A stretch of DNA of 13,270 nucleotides from Phycisphaerales bacterium (lineage in GTDB: Bacteria; Planctomycetota; Phycisphaerae; Phycisphaerales; SM1A02), in NCBI GenBank assembly GCA_003520025.1, contig DOVP01000061.1, positions 1 through 13,270 of the forward strand. Reading direction: 5' to 3'. The notes under the pieces were generated by a model that had not been told where the DNA came from, did no database searches, and saw only the letters and a list, made by a program, of their open reading frames with translations. A program made the position numbers and the translations under genes. How positions within the stretch are numbered: position 1 is the stretch's first letter; every line of letters begins with the position of its first letter. Below, piece by piece: positions 1 through 7,497 of the stretch.

Positions 1-96
1 TCGGGAGCCGCGCCATTCAAGTACAACACAACTGGACCAGATTTCGATGCGCGATTGGCACTTGTTCTCCTGAGCAGCCTTCGACGCACCGCATGA
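1..96 (+). CDS. Possible 3' tail of an upstream gene (partial, uncertain)
   Basis: Reading frame 1 is open from the left edge to a TGA at 94-96, giving 31 codons that end in ...LALVLLSSLRRTA. The stop overlaps the GAGGAG ribosome binding site of hppA, an arrangement common inside operons. A second frame (from base 2) is also open, to a TGA at 71-73, so length alone does not decide between them. No family can be recognised from so short a piece. If neither frame is coding, this stretch is simply the 5' leader of hppA. I saw no convincing -35/-10 pair in it. Confidence 0.3.
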   Translation, partial: SGAAPFKYNTTGPDFDARLALVLLSSLRRTA

Positions 97-100
97 GGAG
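95..100 (+). promoter_or_regulatory. Ribosome binding site of hppA
   Basis: GAGGAG lies 8 bases before the GTG at 109. It supports the use of GTG as the start of hppA, since no in-frame ATG with a comparable signal is nearby. Confidence 0.75.
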
Positions 101-108
101 TAATACTC

Positions 109-2727
109 GTGAGTACGTTGCTGATTTCCACTGTTGAGACCGAGGGTGTTCAGGCCATTGTCGAGCACGCTTGGGTCTGGTTCATTGCGCCGATTGGTGC
201 ACTTCTTGCTTTGTTCGCGGCATTTGTATTCAGCCGCAACGTCATGAGCAAGAGTGAGGGTGAGCCGGAAATGATTCGGATTGCCGAGGCAGTCCGGCAA
301 GGCGCCATGGCCTATCTCAAGCGTCAGTACAAGGTTGTTGTCCTTGTCTTCGTTGTGCTCATCGGTGTTCTTGCGATACTCGGTTTCCTCGGTATTCAGC
401 CCAAGGCCACAGCGATTGGCGTTCCGATTGCGGGCCTCTTCTCTGGACTCTGCGGCTGGTTCGGCATGAAGATGGCAACGAATGCATCGGCCCGAACGAC
501 CTTTGCGGCCAAGCAGTCGCTGAACGACGGTTTGACCGTTGCGTTCCGAAGTGGTGCTGTCATGGGGCTCGTTGTTGTCGGCTTCGCCCTACTCGACGTG
601 AGCGCCTGGTTCCTGATCTGGAATGCGGTCTTCCCAGAGCAGTCACTGGAAATAACGACCGCCGTCATGTTGACCTACGGCATGGGTGCCTCGACGCAGG
701 CACTCTTTGCCCGTGTTGGCGGCGGCATCTACACGAAAGCTGCGGACGTCGGTGCCGACCTCGTCGGCAAGGTCGAGGCTGGTATTCCAGAGGACGACCC
801 TCGCAACCCGGCGGCCATTGCCGACAACGTCGGTGACAATGTGGGCGATGTCGCTGGCATGGGCGCTGACCTCTACGAGTCCTACTACGGCTCAATCCTC
901 GCTTCGATGGCGATTGGTGCCACCGCAGCGTTTGCCACCGGACTTGGAAGTGACTGGGCCATGAAACTCGCCGTGGCGCCGATGGCGCTCGCGGGCATTG
1001 GCATCGTCTGCTCGCTGCTTGGCGTCTTCGTCGTTCGCGCGAAGGAAGGAGCCTCGTTCAGCCAACTTCTCAAGGGCCTGCACATGGGCGTCTGGTTCGC
1101 CTCGGCGCTTGTGACCATCGGTGCTGGCGTACTCTTCTATCTGCTCTTCGGAACCAATGAAACTTTCGCGTGGTGGCAGCCTACCCTCGCGATTGTGACC
1201 GGCTTGGCCGCCGGACTGATCATCGCGTTTGCAACGGAGTACTACACCTCCTATGAGCACGCGCCGACGCAGCGGATTAGTGAGCAGACACAAACGGGAC
1301 ACGCGACCGTCATCATCGCGGGCATCGCCGAAGGCATGAAGTCCACTTGGGCGCCGCTTATCGTGATCGTCGTAGCCATTCTGGCGGCCTTCGGCTTCTG
1401 TGGAGGCAATTCCAACTTCCTGCTCGGCCTCTACGGCGTTGGAATCGCCGCGGTTGGCATGCTCAGCACACTCGGTATCACGCTCGCAACCGATGCTTAT
1501 GGGCCGATTGCCGACAATGCAGGTGGCAATGCCGAGATGACTGGCCAGCCCTCCTTCGTGCGTGAGCGAACCGACATGCTTGATTCGCTTGGCAATACCA
1601 CAGCAGCAACGGGCAAGGGATTCGCGATTGGATCGGCAGCACTGACGGCCATGGCTTTGCTTGCCGCCTATGCCATCGTGGTGAAGAGTTCCGTCGTTGA
1701 GAAACTCATGGTCGAAGACGCGTCCATGATTGCGAAGCACGTCGATCATGCAAGCACCACAACATTTGCCAAGAGCAAGGGCTTCGAAGGCTCGGGTGAC
1801 CACACGCTCTACCTGACATATGAGGGGCACGGCGAGTTCAAGATGGTGGCTGAATCTGGCGATCATGTCGCCGTGGGCGGCGGCCTTCTACTCGCTTCTA
1901 ATGCGGTTGCCGAGGGCGTTGGGAACCTCTTTGCAGACGGTGGTCCCATCACGGCCAATGCTCGTTGGGACGAGCGAGCCGGTGAATACGATGTATCGAC
2001 AGGCGACGTCAACTTCAGTCTCGTTCCGGCCGACAAGGCCACGTTGCGGCACATGGCTGCCTTCTATGACATATCCATCATGAATCCCCGCGTTCTTGGC
2101 GGGCTTTTCCTCGGCGTCATGCTCGCCTTCGTATTCTGCGCGTTGACGATGAATGCGGTCGGCCGCGCGGCCTACCAGATGATGAACGAGTGCCGCCGGC
2201 AGTTCGGATTGATGCGTAAAAAGTTCAAGGCCGATGGGATGTCCGAGGAGGACGTCGCTGATCCGATGAAATGGCCTACTCAGATCAACATCAATGGCAA
2301 GGACTATCCGGACTATCAGGAATGCGTGTCGATTTCGACAGCCAGCGCTCAGCGTGAAATGGTGATCCCAGCAGTGCTTGCCATCACGACGCCGATTGTT
2401 GTGGGCCTCATCCTTGGCATCGGGGGCGTCATGGGACTGCTCGTGGGAGGCCTGACCAGCGGCTTTGCGCTCGCCATCTTCATGGCGAACGCTGGAGGCG
2501 CGTGGGACAACGCCAAGAAGTACATCGAGGCTGGTCATCATGGCGGCAAGGGCTCAGATGCCCACAAGGCATCTGTCACCGGTGATACGGTTGGTGATCC
2601 CTTCAAGGACACATCAGGACCGTCCCTCAACATTCTCATCAAGTTGATCGCCATTGTGTCGGTCGTCTTTGCGGGCCTGGTCGTTCACTTCGGCCCGACC
2701 GTGCAGGCGGCATTCGGACTCGGCTGA
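109..2727 (+). CDS. hppA: Membrane-bound ion-translocating pyrophosphatase, K+-dependent type
   Basis: Integral membrane enzyme that hydrolyses pyrophosphate and pumps H+ and/or Na+ across the membrane. The catalytic motifs are intact: DVGADLVGKVEAGIPEDDPR at about 213-232, DNVGDNVGDVAG at 239-250, ADNAGGNAEM at 468-477, and a C-terminal DTVGDPFKDTSGPS at about 826-839. GNTTAATGKG (495-504) has Ala499 and Gly502 where K+-independent enzymes have Lys and Thr, which points to the K+-dependent subfamily. Glu257 in ADLYE sits at the position known from Na+-pumping members, so the ion is uncertain. The protein is 872 aa, longer than the usual 660-800, because of an insertion of about 120 residues at roughly 527-655 between two membrane segments. 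Start is GTG at 109 with GAGGAG upstream. It is the first complete gene of a five-gene run, with rsfS 5 bp downstream. Family is certain; pumped ion is not. Confidence 0.97.
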   Translation: MSTLLISTVETEGVQAIVEHAWVWFIAPIGALLALFAAFVFSRNVMSKSEGEPEMIRIAEAVRQGAMAYLKRQYKVVVLVFVVLIGVLAILGFLGIQPKATAIGVPIAGLFSGLCGWFGMKMATNASARTTFAAKQSLNDGLTVAFRSGAVMGLVVVGFALLDVSAWFLIWNAVFPEQSLEITTAVMLTYGMGASTQALFARVGGGIYTKAADVGADLVGKVEAGIPEDDPRNPAAIADNVGDNVGDVAGMGADLYESYYGSILASMAIGATAAFATGLGSDWAMKLAVAPMALAGIGIVCSLLGVFVVRAKEGASFSQLLKGLHMGVWFASALVTIGAGVLFYLLFGTNETFAWWQPTLAIVTGLAAGLIIAFATEYYTSYEHAPTQRISEQTQTGHATVIIAGIAEGMKSTWAPLIVIVVAILAAFGFCGGNSNFLLGLYGVGIAAVGMLSTLGITLATDAYGPIADNAGGNAEMTGQPSFVRERTDMLDSLGNTTAATGKGFAIGSAALTAMALLAAYAIVVKSSVVEKLMVEDASMIAKHVDHASTTTFAKSKGFEGSGDHTLYLTYEGHGEFKMVAESGDHVAVGGGLLLASNAVAEGVGNLFADGGPITANARWDERAGEYDVSTGDVNFSLVPADKATLRHMAAFYDISIMNPRVLGGLFLGVMLAFVFCALTMNAVGRAAYQMMNECRRQFGLMRKKFKADGMSEEDVADPMKWPTQININGKDYPDYQECVSISTASAQREMVIPAVLAITTPIVVGLILGIGGVMGLLVGGLTSGFALAIFMANAGGAWDNAKKYIEAGHHGGKGSDAHKASVTGDTVGDPFKDTSGPSLNILIKLIAIVSVVFAGLVVHFGPTVQAAFGLG

Positions 2728-2732
2728 ATCGG

Positions 2733-3161
2733 ATGATTGACCGTAGCGGTATCTCCCCACAGACCCCGGAACCCGGTTCCGAGGCTTGTGCACCCGCTAC
2801 GCGAGGGGATTCGCTTGCCTTCGCCATTGAGGCGGCCCGCACCGCGGTTGACCGGCACTGCACGGACGTTCGACTCTTCGACGTTCGTGGTCGTAGTCAG
2901 GTATGTGATTACGTGCTTGTAGCATCAGGCACCAGTGACCGGCAGGTTCGATCAGTCGGTGCGGAACTCGGAGATCTTGGAGAGTCATTCGGACGGCAAA
3001 GGTTCCGAAGCAACGCGGACCCAGCATCGACTTGGGTGGTTGTGGATTTCATCGACATCGTCATGCATCTCTTCGAGCCGTCTCGCAGGGCCTATTACGA
3101 CCTCGACGAATTGTGGTCCGACGCGGTGGAGATAGACTTCTCCCGCGGCAGCGAGGCATGA
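2733..3161 (+). CDS. rsfS: Ribosomal silencing factor RsfS (Iojap family)
   Basis: In this family the protein binds ribosomal protein L14 (uL14) on the large subunit and blocks subunit joining when nutrients are short. Conserved features are visible in order: LFDVRGRSQVCDYVLVASG (48-66), TSDRQVRSV (67-75), WVVVDFIDIVMHLF (101-114) and RRAYYDLDELW (118-128). Length is 142 aa, with about 25 poorly conserved residues ahead of the domain. The acidic EG usually found before the WVVVD strand is not obvious here; the segment reads SNADPAS. ATG at 2733 follows the hppA stop by 5 bp with only a weak ribosome binding site, so translation may be coupled to hppA. Its TGA overlaps the next start (ATGA). 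Confidence 0.93.
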   Translation: MIDRSGISPQTPEPGSEACAPATRGDSLAFAIEAARTAVDRHCTDVRLFDVRGRSQVCDYVLVASGTSDRQVRSVGAELGDLGESFGRQRFRSNADPASTWVVVDFIDIVMHLFEPSRRAYYDLDELWSDAVEIDFSRGSEA

Positions 3162-4882
3162 TCACCTCCGTCAAGATGTGTGTTCTTGGTGTGGCGATGC
3201 TCGGTGGGACTGAATCTGATGATCTGACGGGGCGATGGGTGGGGGCGTGGATGCTTCCCGGAGGGGATTCGCGAGACTTGGTGTTGTCGGTCGAGTCGGT
3301 TGGCAAGGGACGGTTTGTTGGCCGTGTCGTCAGCCTTGCTGGTGGAATACAGCCGCAGCCGTTGCCGAGCCTTTCGATTGCTGGCGATGTCGTGCGTTTC
3401 GAACCCGCCGTCGGGGATGGGCGATTGCAGTTTCGTGGGAAGCGTTCTGAGGACGGTCAATCGCTCTCGGGCACCGTAACCGGGGGGGCACTGGCATCTC
3501 CAGGTGTTTTTCATCTCGACCACCGCCCGATGGTGCGGACCATGCCGGATCACATCGTCTACGGCGTGGACATTCCAGTTACGGAAGATGATCTGGTGCC
3601 CCTGACGGTTCATCTTCGCCGGCGAGATGACGGTTGGCTCGGCGAAGTTGACTTCCCGGAGTCTGGCGTATTGGGATATCCGGTCGATGTTCAGGGAACC
3701 AATGGCGTTCTGATGCTCTCGCTCCCCTCACTCGCCGCGGGCGATCCGGTGGCGCTCACAATGCAGCCTGGCGAGCCCATGGTGACCGGATTGTGGGGGA
3801 GAGGCCAGCGAGTGCGGGTCGTGGAGTTGCAGCGGGATCGCAGCACACCCACGCGGCGGCCACAGGTTCCAGTCGCGCCTTATTCTTGGCGAGAGCGTTC
3901 GGTGCAGGTCGAGTCGACCGGAGAGCCGACACTGAGCGGTGTGCTGGCCATGCCGCTCGGGGCAGGCCCCTTTCCATTGGCGGTACTTCTTGGGGAGGCG
4001 GATACGGATCGCAACGGCACGATCGATGAACACCCACTGCTGTTGGTGCTGACCAAGGCGCTGACTGATGCGGGTATCGCCACCCTTCGGCTCGATGACG
4101 GCGGGACAGACTTCGTCGCACGCCGCCGCGGGCTGCGAAGGTGGATGGAGTGGGTCGCTGAGCAGCCGGATATCGATGCGCGGTATGTCGCGATGATCGG
4201 CCACGGCCAAGGTGGTTCGATCGCAGCGAGGCACGTGGCGGCTTTTGACGAGGGCGTGACAGCCGTTGTGCTGTTGTCATCACCAGGTTTGCCCGGTCGC
4301 ATCATCGAATCGACTCGGCTTCGGTCATTGCTGGTGCAGTCAGATGTCGATGCGAAAATGATTGACGACGTGATTACAGCGTATGAGGCATATCTTGATT
4401 ACGCCATCAAGTCGGTTCATGTGGACGCACTTCGGGAGTCGGCAAAGACATGGCTTGATGCGCAGCGTTCTGCCCTCGGACTGTCAGGAACAACATCCGC
4501 TCAAGAAGTGCAATCCGCGGTTGATCGAGCGCAAGATTCGACTTGGCGGTTCTGGCTCTCCTACGATCCTCGTGCCACAATGCCTCGCGTGCGTGGTGTT
4601 CCCATTCTTGCGATGCAGGGTGATCAAGATGCGACATTCGATGCAGGCGCCAACTTGAAGGCGTTGGTTGACTCGGCCAGTTCGCGAGGAGTGAGCATTG
4701 AGCCGCGATTGCTTCCGGGGGTCAACCATCTCCTTCAGCCCGTGGGGGCATCACCGTCACACTCATCCAAGCGTATTCGTATGACCATCGCGCCCTCCAC
4801 GCTGCGATCGCTGCTTGAGTGGATCAAGCCGCAGTTGATTCGCAACCCCACGACAATACGCACTGGACCTGACACACAATGA
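3158..4882 (+). CDS. Exported alpha/beta-hydrolase-fold protein, probably catalytically inactive
   Basis: 574 aa from the ATG at 3158, chosen because it forms an ATGA overlap with the rsfS stop. The frame is open further upstream, but that part lies inside rsfS. A second in-frame ATG is at 3176. Residues 1-18 are hydrophobic and may be a short signal peptide. Residues about 22-225 look like two beta-rich repeats, each with a W-x-G start (GRWVGAW and DDGWLGEV). The hydrolase domain runs from about 240 to 555. Its nucleophile elbow reads MIGHGQGGS, with Gly350 where the family has Ser (GHSxGG). The presumed acid Asp491 (QGDQDATF) and His524 (GVNHLL) are present. The loop LLGEADTDRNG also departs from the usual oxyanion-loop pattern, and DDGG replaces DDRG. 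Related active members are esterases or peptidase-like hydrolases. Here a binding or scaffold role, or a changed mechanism, is inferred. Its 3' end overlaps trmB by 4 bp. Confidence 0.88.
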   Translation: MITSVKMCVLGVAMLGGTESDDLTGRWVGAWMLPGGDSRDLVLSVESVGKGRFVGRVVSLAGGIQPQPLPSLSIAGDVVRFEPAVGDGRLQFRGKRSEDGQSLSGTVTGGALASPGVFHLDHRPMVRTMPDHIVYGVDIPVTEDDLVPLTVHLRRRDDGWLGEVDFPESGVLGYPVDVQGTNGVLMLSLPSLAAGDPVALTMQPGEPMVTGLWGRGQRVRVVELQRDRSTPTRRPQVPVAPYSWRERSVQVESTGEPTLSGVLAMPLGAGPFPLAVLLGEADTDRNGTIDEHPLLLVLTKALTDAGIATLRLDDGGTDFVARRRGLRRWMEWVAEQPDIDARYVAMIGHGQGGSIAARHVAAFDEGVTAVVLLSSPGLPGRIIESTRLRSLLVQSDVDAKMIDDVITAYEAYLDYAIKSVHVDALRESAKTWLDAQRSALGLSGTTSAQEVQSAVDRAQDSTWRFWLSYDPRATMPRVRGVPILAMQGDQDATFDAGANLKALVDSASSRGVSIEPRLLPGVNHLLQPVGASPSHSSKRIRMTIAPSTLRSLLEWIKPQLIRNPTTIRTGPDTQ

Positions 4883-5562
4883 GTTTCGGTCTCTCACGCG
4901 GTCGTGCGTACGACACGAGCGAGTACGGTATCGAGGCGGATGATCTCCCTGAATCGGACGGGGCATCGTTGGATCCACGCAGACTGTTTGCCGCAGCGGA
5001 TCAACCGCTTGAAATTGAGATTGGATCCGGCAAGGGCACGTTTCTGGTTCAGCAGGCCACGATCCAGTCGAATGCCAACTTTCTTGGTATCGAGTGGTCC
5101 CGTGAGTTCTACCGGTATGCAGCGGACCGGGCGAGACGGAATCAACTCACCAACGTTCTGCTGCTCCATGACAATGGCAGCGAGTTCATTCGTTTCAAGT
5201 GCATCGCCGGTGTCGTGGATGTTCTGCATCTGTATTTCACCGATCCGTGGCCCAAGAAGCGGCACCACAAGCGGCGGTTTGTGCAGGACGACACGATGCA
5301 GGCGATACATCGCGTTCTCACAACAGAGGGATGTGTGCACCTTGTGACGGATCATGATGATCTCTGGGCCTGGTATTTGGATCACGCGAACAGGCATGCG
5401 CACCTGTTCGATCAGCAGCCGTTTCGACCACCTGGTTCGGCCGATTCCGGCGAAGTTGTGGGGACGAATTTTGAGCGAAAGTATCGACGCGAGGGTCGCC
5501 ACTTTCATGCAATGACGCTTGTTCGCAAGCCATTTTGTGAGGAGCCAGCCGATGCATCGTGA
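4879..5562 (+). CDS. trmB: tRNA (guanine-N7-)-methyltransferase
   Basis: Cytoplasmic SAM-dependent enzyme that makes m7G at position 46 of the tRNA variable loop. Visible motifs are the SAM-binding EIEIGSGKGTFL (45-56), LGIEWS (69-74), the family signature LYFTDPWPKKRHHKRR (118-133), VTDHDDLW (156-163), and a C-terminal TNFERKYRREGR (196-207). Length of 227 aa is normal. A short N-terminal arm beginning MSFGLSRGR precedes the Rossmann fold. The start overlaps the upstream stop as ATGA, and the 3' end overlaps the next gene by 11 bp, so it is co-transcribed with rsfS and the hydrolase-like gene. Placement next to rsfS puts two translation-related functions in one transcript. Confidence 0.96.
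   Translation: MSFGLSRGRAYDTSEYGIEADDLPESDGASLDPRRLFAAADQPLEIEIGSGKGTFLVQQATIQSNANFLGIEWSREFYRYAADRARRNQLTNVLLLHDNGSEFIRFKCIAGVVDVLHLYFTDPWPKKRHHKRRFVQDDTMQAIHRVLTTEGCVHLVTDHDDLWAWYLDHANRHAHLFDQQPFRPPGSADSGEVVGTNFERKYRREGRHFHAMTLVRKPFCEEPADAS
5539..5544 (+). promoter_or_regulatory. Ribosome binding site fixing the start of the zinc-module protein
   Basis: GAGGAG lies within the end of trmB, 7 bases before the ATG at 5552. It favours that ATG over an upstream in-frame start at 5519, which would add 11 residues encoded by trmB sequence. Confidence 0.65.
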
Positions 5563-5890
5563 AGGCACCGATCCGGATAACGTGCAGGCAGACGATGTGC
5601 TGTGCGACTTCTGTGGCGATGCTGCCTGGGCAGAGGACATCCCATGTGTCGAGGGGCACCAGGGCAGTTTGATCTGCGGTCGTTGCCTGAGTGCGGCCTA
5701 TGAATCGATCATCATTGGCAGCGGGGGGACGCCGCAGCCGGCCTGCACGATGTGTCTGGAGCGGCGAGAAGAGCCGATGTGGTCAGGAAAGCGAGACTCT
5801 GCGATCTGCCGCCGCTGCATCAAGCAGTCGGCGGGTGTCCTTCACAAGTCCGAGGACTGGGAGTGGAGTAAACCTACGCTTGATTCATGA
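5552..5890 (+). CDS. Small protein with two tandem C4 zinc-binding modules
   Basis: 112 aa from ATG 5552, chosen by the GAGGAG at 5539-5544. Two four-cysteine units are visible. The first is C18-x2-C21 (CDFC) with C42-x2-C45 (CGRC), 20 residues apart. The second is C65-x2-C68 (CTMC) with C86-x2-C89 (CRRC), 17 residues apart. Spacing and flanking residues resemble the N-terminal zinc-binding domain of ClpX, which reads CxFC...ICxxC, but no AAA+ ATPase follows. An extra Cys32 lies in the first unit. No signal peptide or membrane segment is seen, so it is probably cytosolic. In ClpX this domain dimerises and recruits adaptors and substrates, so an adaptor or protein-contact role is possible but inferred. 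It is the last gene of the operon, overlaps trmB by 11 bp, and converges on the histidine kinase with a 17-bp overlap. Specific function is not recognised. Confidence 0.82.
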   Translation: MHREGTDPDNVQADDVLCDFCGDAAWAEDIPCVEGHQGSLICGRCLSAAYESIIIGSGGTPQPACTMCLERREEPMWSGKRDSAICRRCIKQSAGVLHKSEDWEWSKPTLDS

Positions 5891-7478
5891 GCGTCCGTGG
5901 TTTCGGCGGCCGATAGGCAACCGGTAGGGTCAGCCGGAATGAGGCGCCGCGTCCAGGTGCCGACACGAGCGAGAGGTCCGCCTGCAACATCTCCGCCAGT
6001 TCACGGCAGATGGCCAGCCCCAATCCGGTGCCTGAGTGCTCGCGGGTATGGCTCGCGTCGATTTGCCTGAACTTCTCGAAGATAAGGTCCCGCATGTCTT
6101 CGGGAATGCCCGGTCCTGTGTCGGTGACCGAAAGTGCTACTCCGGTCGTCACACCGCCCTCGACGATCCGTTCGGCCGACACGATCACTTCGCCCCCCTT
6201 CGGCGTGAACTTGATGGCATTCGAGAGCAGGTTGTACAGCACTTGCTGTACTTTGCCGGGATCGGTTTCGATTGTCGGCAGCGACGCATCAAATTGCGGT
6301 ACGACGTTGATTGACTTGTATTTGGCCTGTGGCGTCATGATGCCGACGATCCCCTCAACCAGATCGCTGATGCTGGCCGGCTCGACTGCGAGTTCCATTC
6401 GTCCAGCCTCGATCTTTGCCATGTTCAACAACTCGTTGATCATCTCAAGCAAAGACCGACCGCTCGTTGTGATGTTCGTAAGAAAGCGGAGGTGCTTTTC
6501 CTGCCCCGAGCCAGTGGCCATCAACTCCTCGCGGAGCAGATCAGCGAAGCCGATGATGGAATTCAAGGGGGTGCGGAGTTCGTGGCTGACGTTTGCGAGA
6601 AATTCACTTTTGAACCGGGAGGACTCCCACAGGCCGACATTGGCTTCGGCCAGTTCCGACACCTTGAGGTCGAGGTTCTCGTTCATCTGCTCCAGACTTG
6701 TTCGGGCCTCGCCGAGGCTGTCGAGCATCTGGTTGAGCCCGATAGACAATTCCTCGAACTCATCACCGGTATTGATGTCCGCCCGAGCATCGATCTGCCC
6801 TTCACCAATGCGATCGACTACGCGTCGCAGACGGCGCACTGGAGAAAAGATCAGTCTAAAAAGGATGAACCAGAACACCAAGACCGCCAAGACGCCTGCA
6901 GCCAATCCGGTCAGCACGATCACGGCTCGGCTTCGATCGAGTTGGGCCTCACCAAATCGCGTGCTTCGTGATACGACCAGCAAGCCGCGAATGGGATCGG
7001 TTACGGTTGGTGCCGAGACGCCAGCACTGAAGTCGGTCAGTTGTGAGTTCCCCAAGGTGCGAAGCCTCGATGCGGTCACTGGCTTGGCGAAGAGAATGAG
7101 TTCGTGATCATCCTCCATTCGTGTCGCGGTAAACCACGGCTCTTCAGGGCTGTTTGTGAAGGTTTGCAGTGCCTTGCTCGCAAAGGCACCGGGGTCGGAG
7201 TTCGCATCGATGTCATCGACTGGAACCCACGACACACGCATCTCACCCTCCGGCCCTGCTACCTCGAGTTCGGTCTGCCGCAGGTGATGCAGTCCGCCGA
7301 GCTTGATCTTCCCCGCGAGCCATGCTTCCGACACCTGTTCTGCGATCTCGATCTGATTTTCGTGGATCAAACTTCGCACACCGACCCACGGCACCAGCAG
7401 CGCGCCGACGAGGATCACGACGATGGCGCAGCCGAAGAGGATCAGGCACTTGTTGGCGAGGCTGATGCCGCGAGACAT
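5874..7478 (-). CDS. Membrane sensor histidine kinase (HAMP-HisKA-HATPase)
   Basis: 534 aa. Order of parts: transmembrane helix at about 11-34, extracytoplasmic sensor region 35-182 with no recognised fold, second transmembrane helix about 184-211, HAMP linker about 212-262, a coiled-coil stretch to about 285, HisKA with the phospho-acceptor in NVSHELRTPLN (His299), then the ATPase domain with N-box LLSNAIKF (417-424), DTGPGIP (453-459), FEKFRQ (467-472) and GTGLGL (483-488). All catalytic motifs are intact, so it should autophosphorylate and pass phosphate to a response regulator. No receiver domain is fused and no regulator gene is in the window. Start ATG at 7478 has an AGGA about 9 bases upstream. 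It lies 19 bp after the 95-aa gene on the same strand, and its TAG stop lies inside the 3' end of the opposing zinc-module gene. The signal sensed is unknown. Confidence 0.95.
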   Translation of the reverse strand: MSRGISLANKCLILFGCAIVVILVGALLVPWVGVRSLIHENQIEIAEQVSEAWLAGKIKLGGLHHLRQTELEVAGPEGEMRVSWVPVDDIDANSDPGAFASKALQTFTNSPEEPWFTATRMEDDHELILFAKPVTASRLRTLGNSQLTDFSAGVSAPTVTDPIRGLLVVSRSTRFGEAQLDRSRAVIVLTGLAAGVLAVLVFWFILFRLIFSPVRRLRRVVDRIGEGQIDARADINTGDEFEELSIGLNQMLDSLGEARTSLEQMNENLDLKVSELAEANVGLWESSRFKSEFLANVSHELRTPLNSIIGFADLLREELMATGSGQEKHLRFLTNITTSGRSLLEMINELLNMAKIEAGRMELAVEPASISDLVEGIVGIMTPQAKYKSINVVPQFDASLPTIETDPGKVQQVLYNLLSNAIKFTPKGGEVIVSAERIVEGGVTTGVALSVTDTGPGIPEDMRDLIFEKFRQIDASHTREHSGTGLGLAICRELAEMLQADLSLVSAPGRGASFRLTLPVAYRPPKPRTLMNQA

Positions 7479-7497
7479 GGATGGAAATCCTACGCGA

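Noticed and set aside
892..1866. Long minus-strand ORF (324 codons) inside hppA
   Set aside because: Antisense to a certain gene; composition is rich in Arg, Gly, His and Cys without any recognisable motif, and no ribosome binding site. It is a codon-bias shadow.
1888..2541. Minus-strand ORF of 217 codons inside hppA
   Set aside because: Antisense to hppA, low-complexity basic and His-rich composition, no motif. Shadow.
3032..3157. Upstream extension of the hydrolase-like gene to an earlier start
   Set aside because: The extension lies entirely inside rsfS in another frame, is His/Arg-rich, and would remove the N-terminal signal-like segment. The ATGA overlap at 3158 is a better start.
4894..5640. 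Minus-strand ORF of 248 codons over trmB
   Set aside because: Antisense to an unambiguous trmB, with no recognisable features.
6010..7107. Plus-strand ORF of 365 codons over the histidine kinase
   Set aside because: The minus-strand kinase has every expected motif; the plus-strand product is Ser/Arg-rich with no domain.
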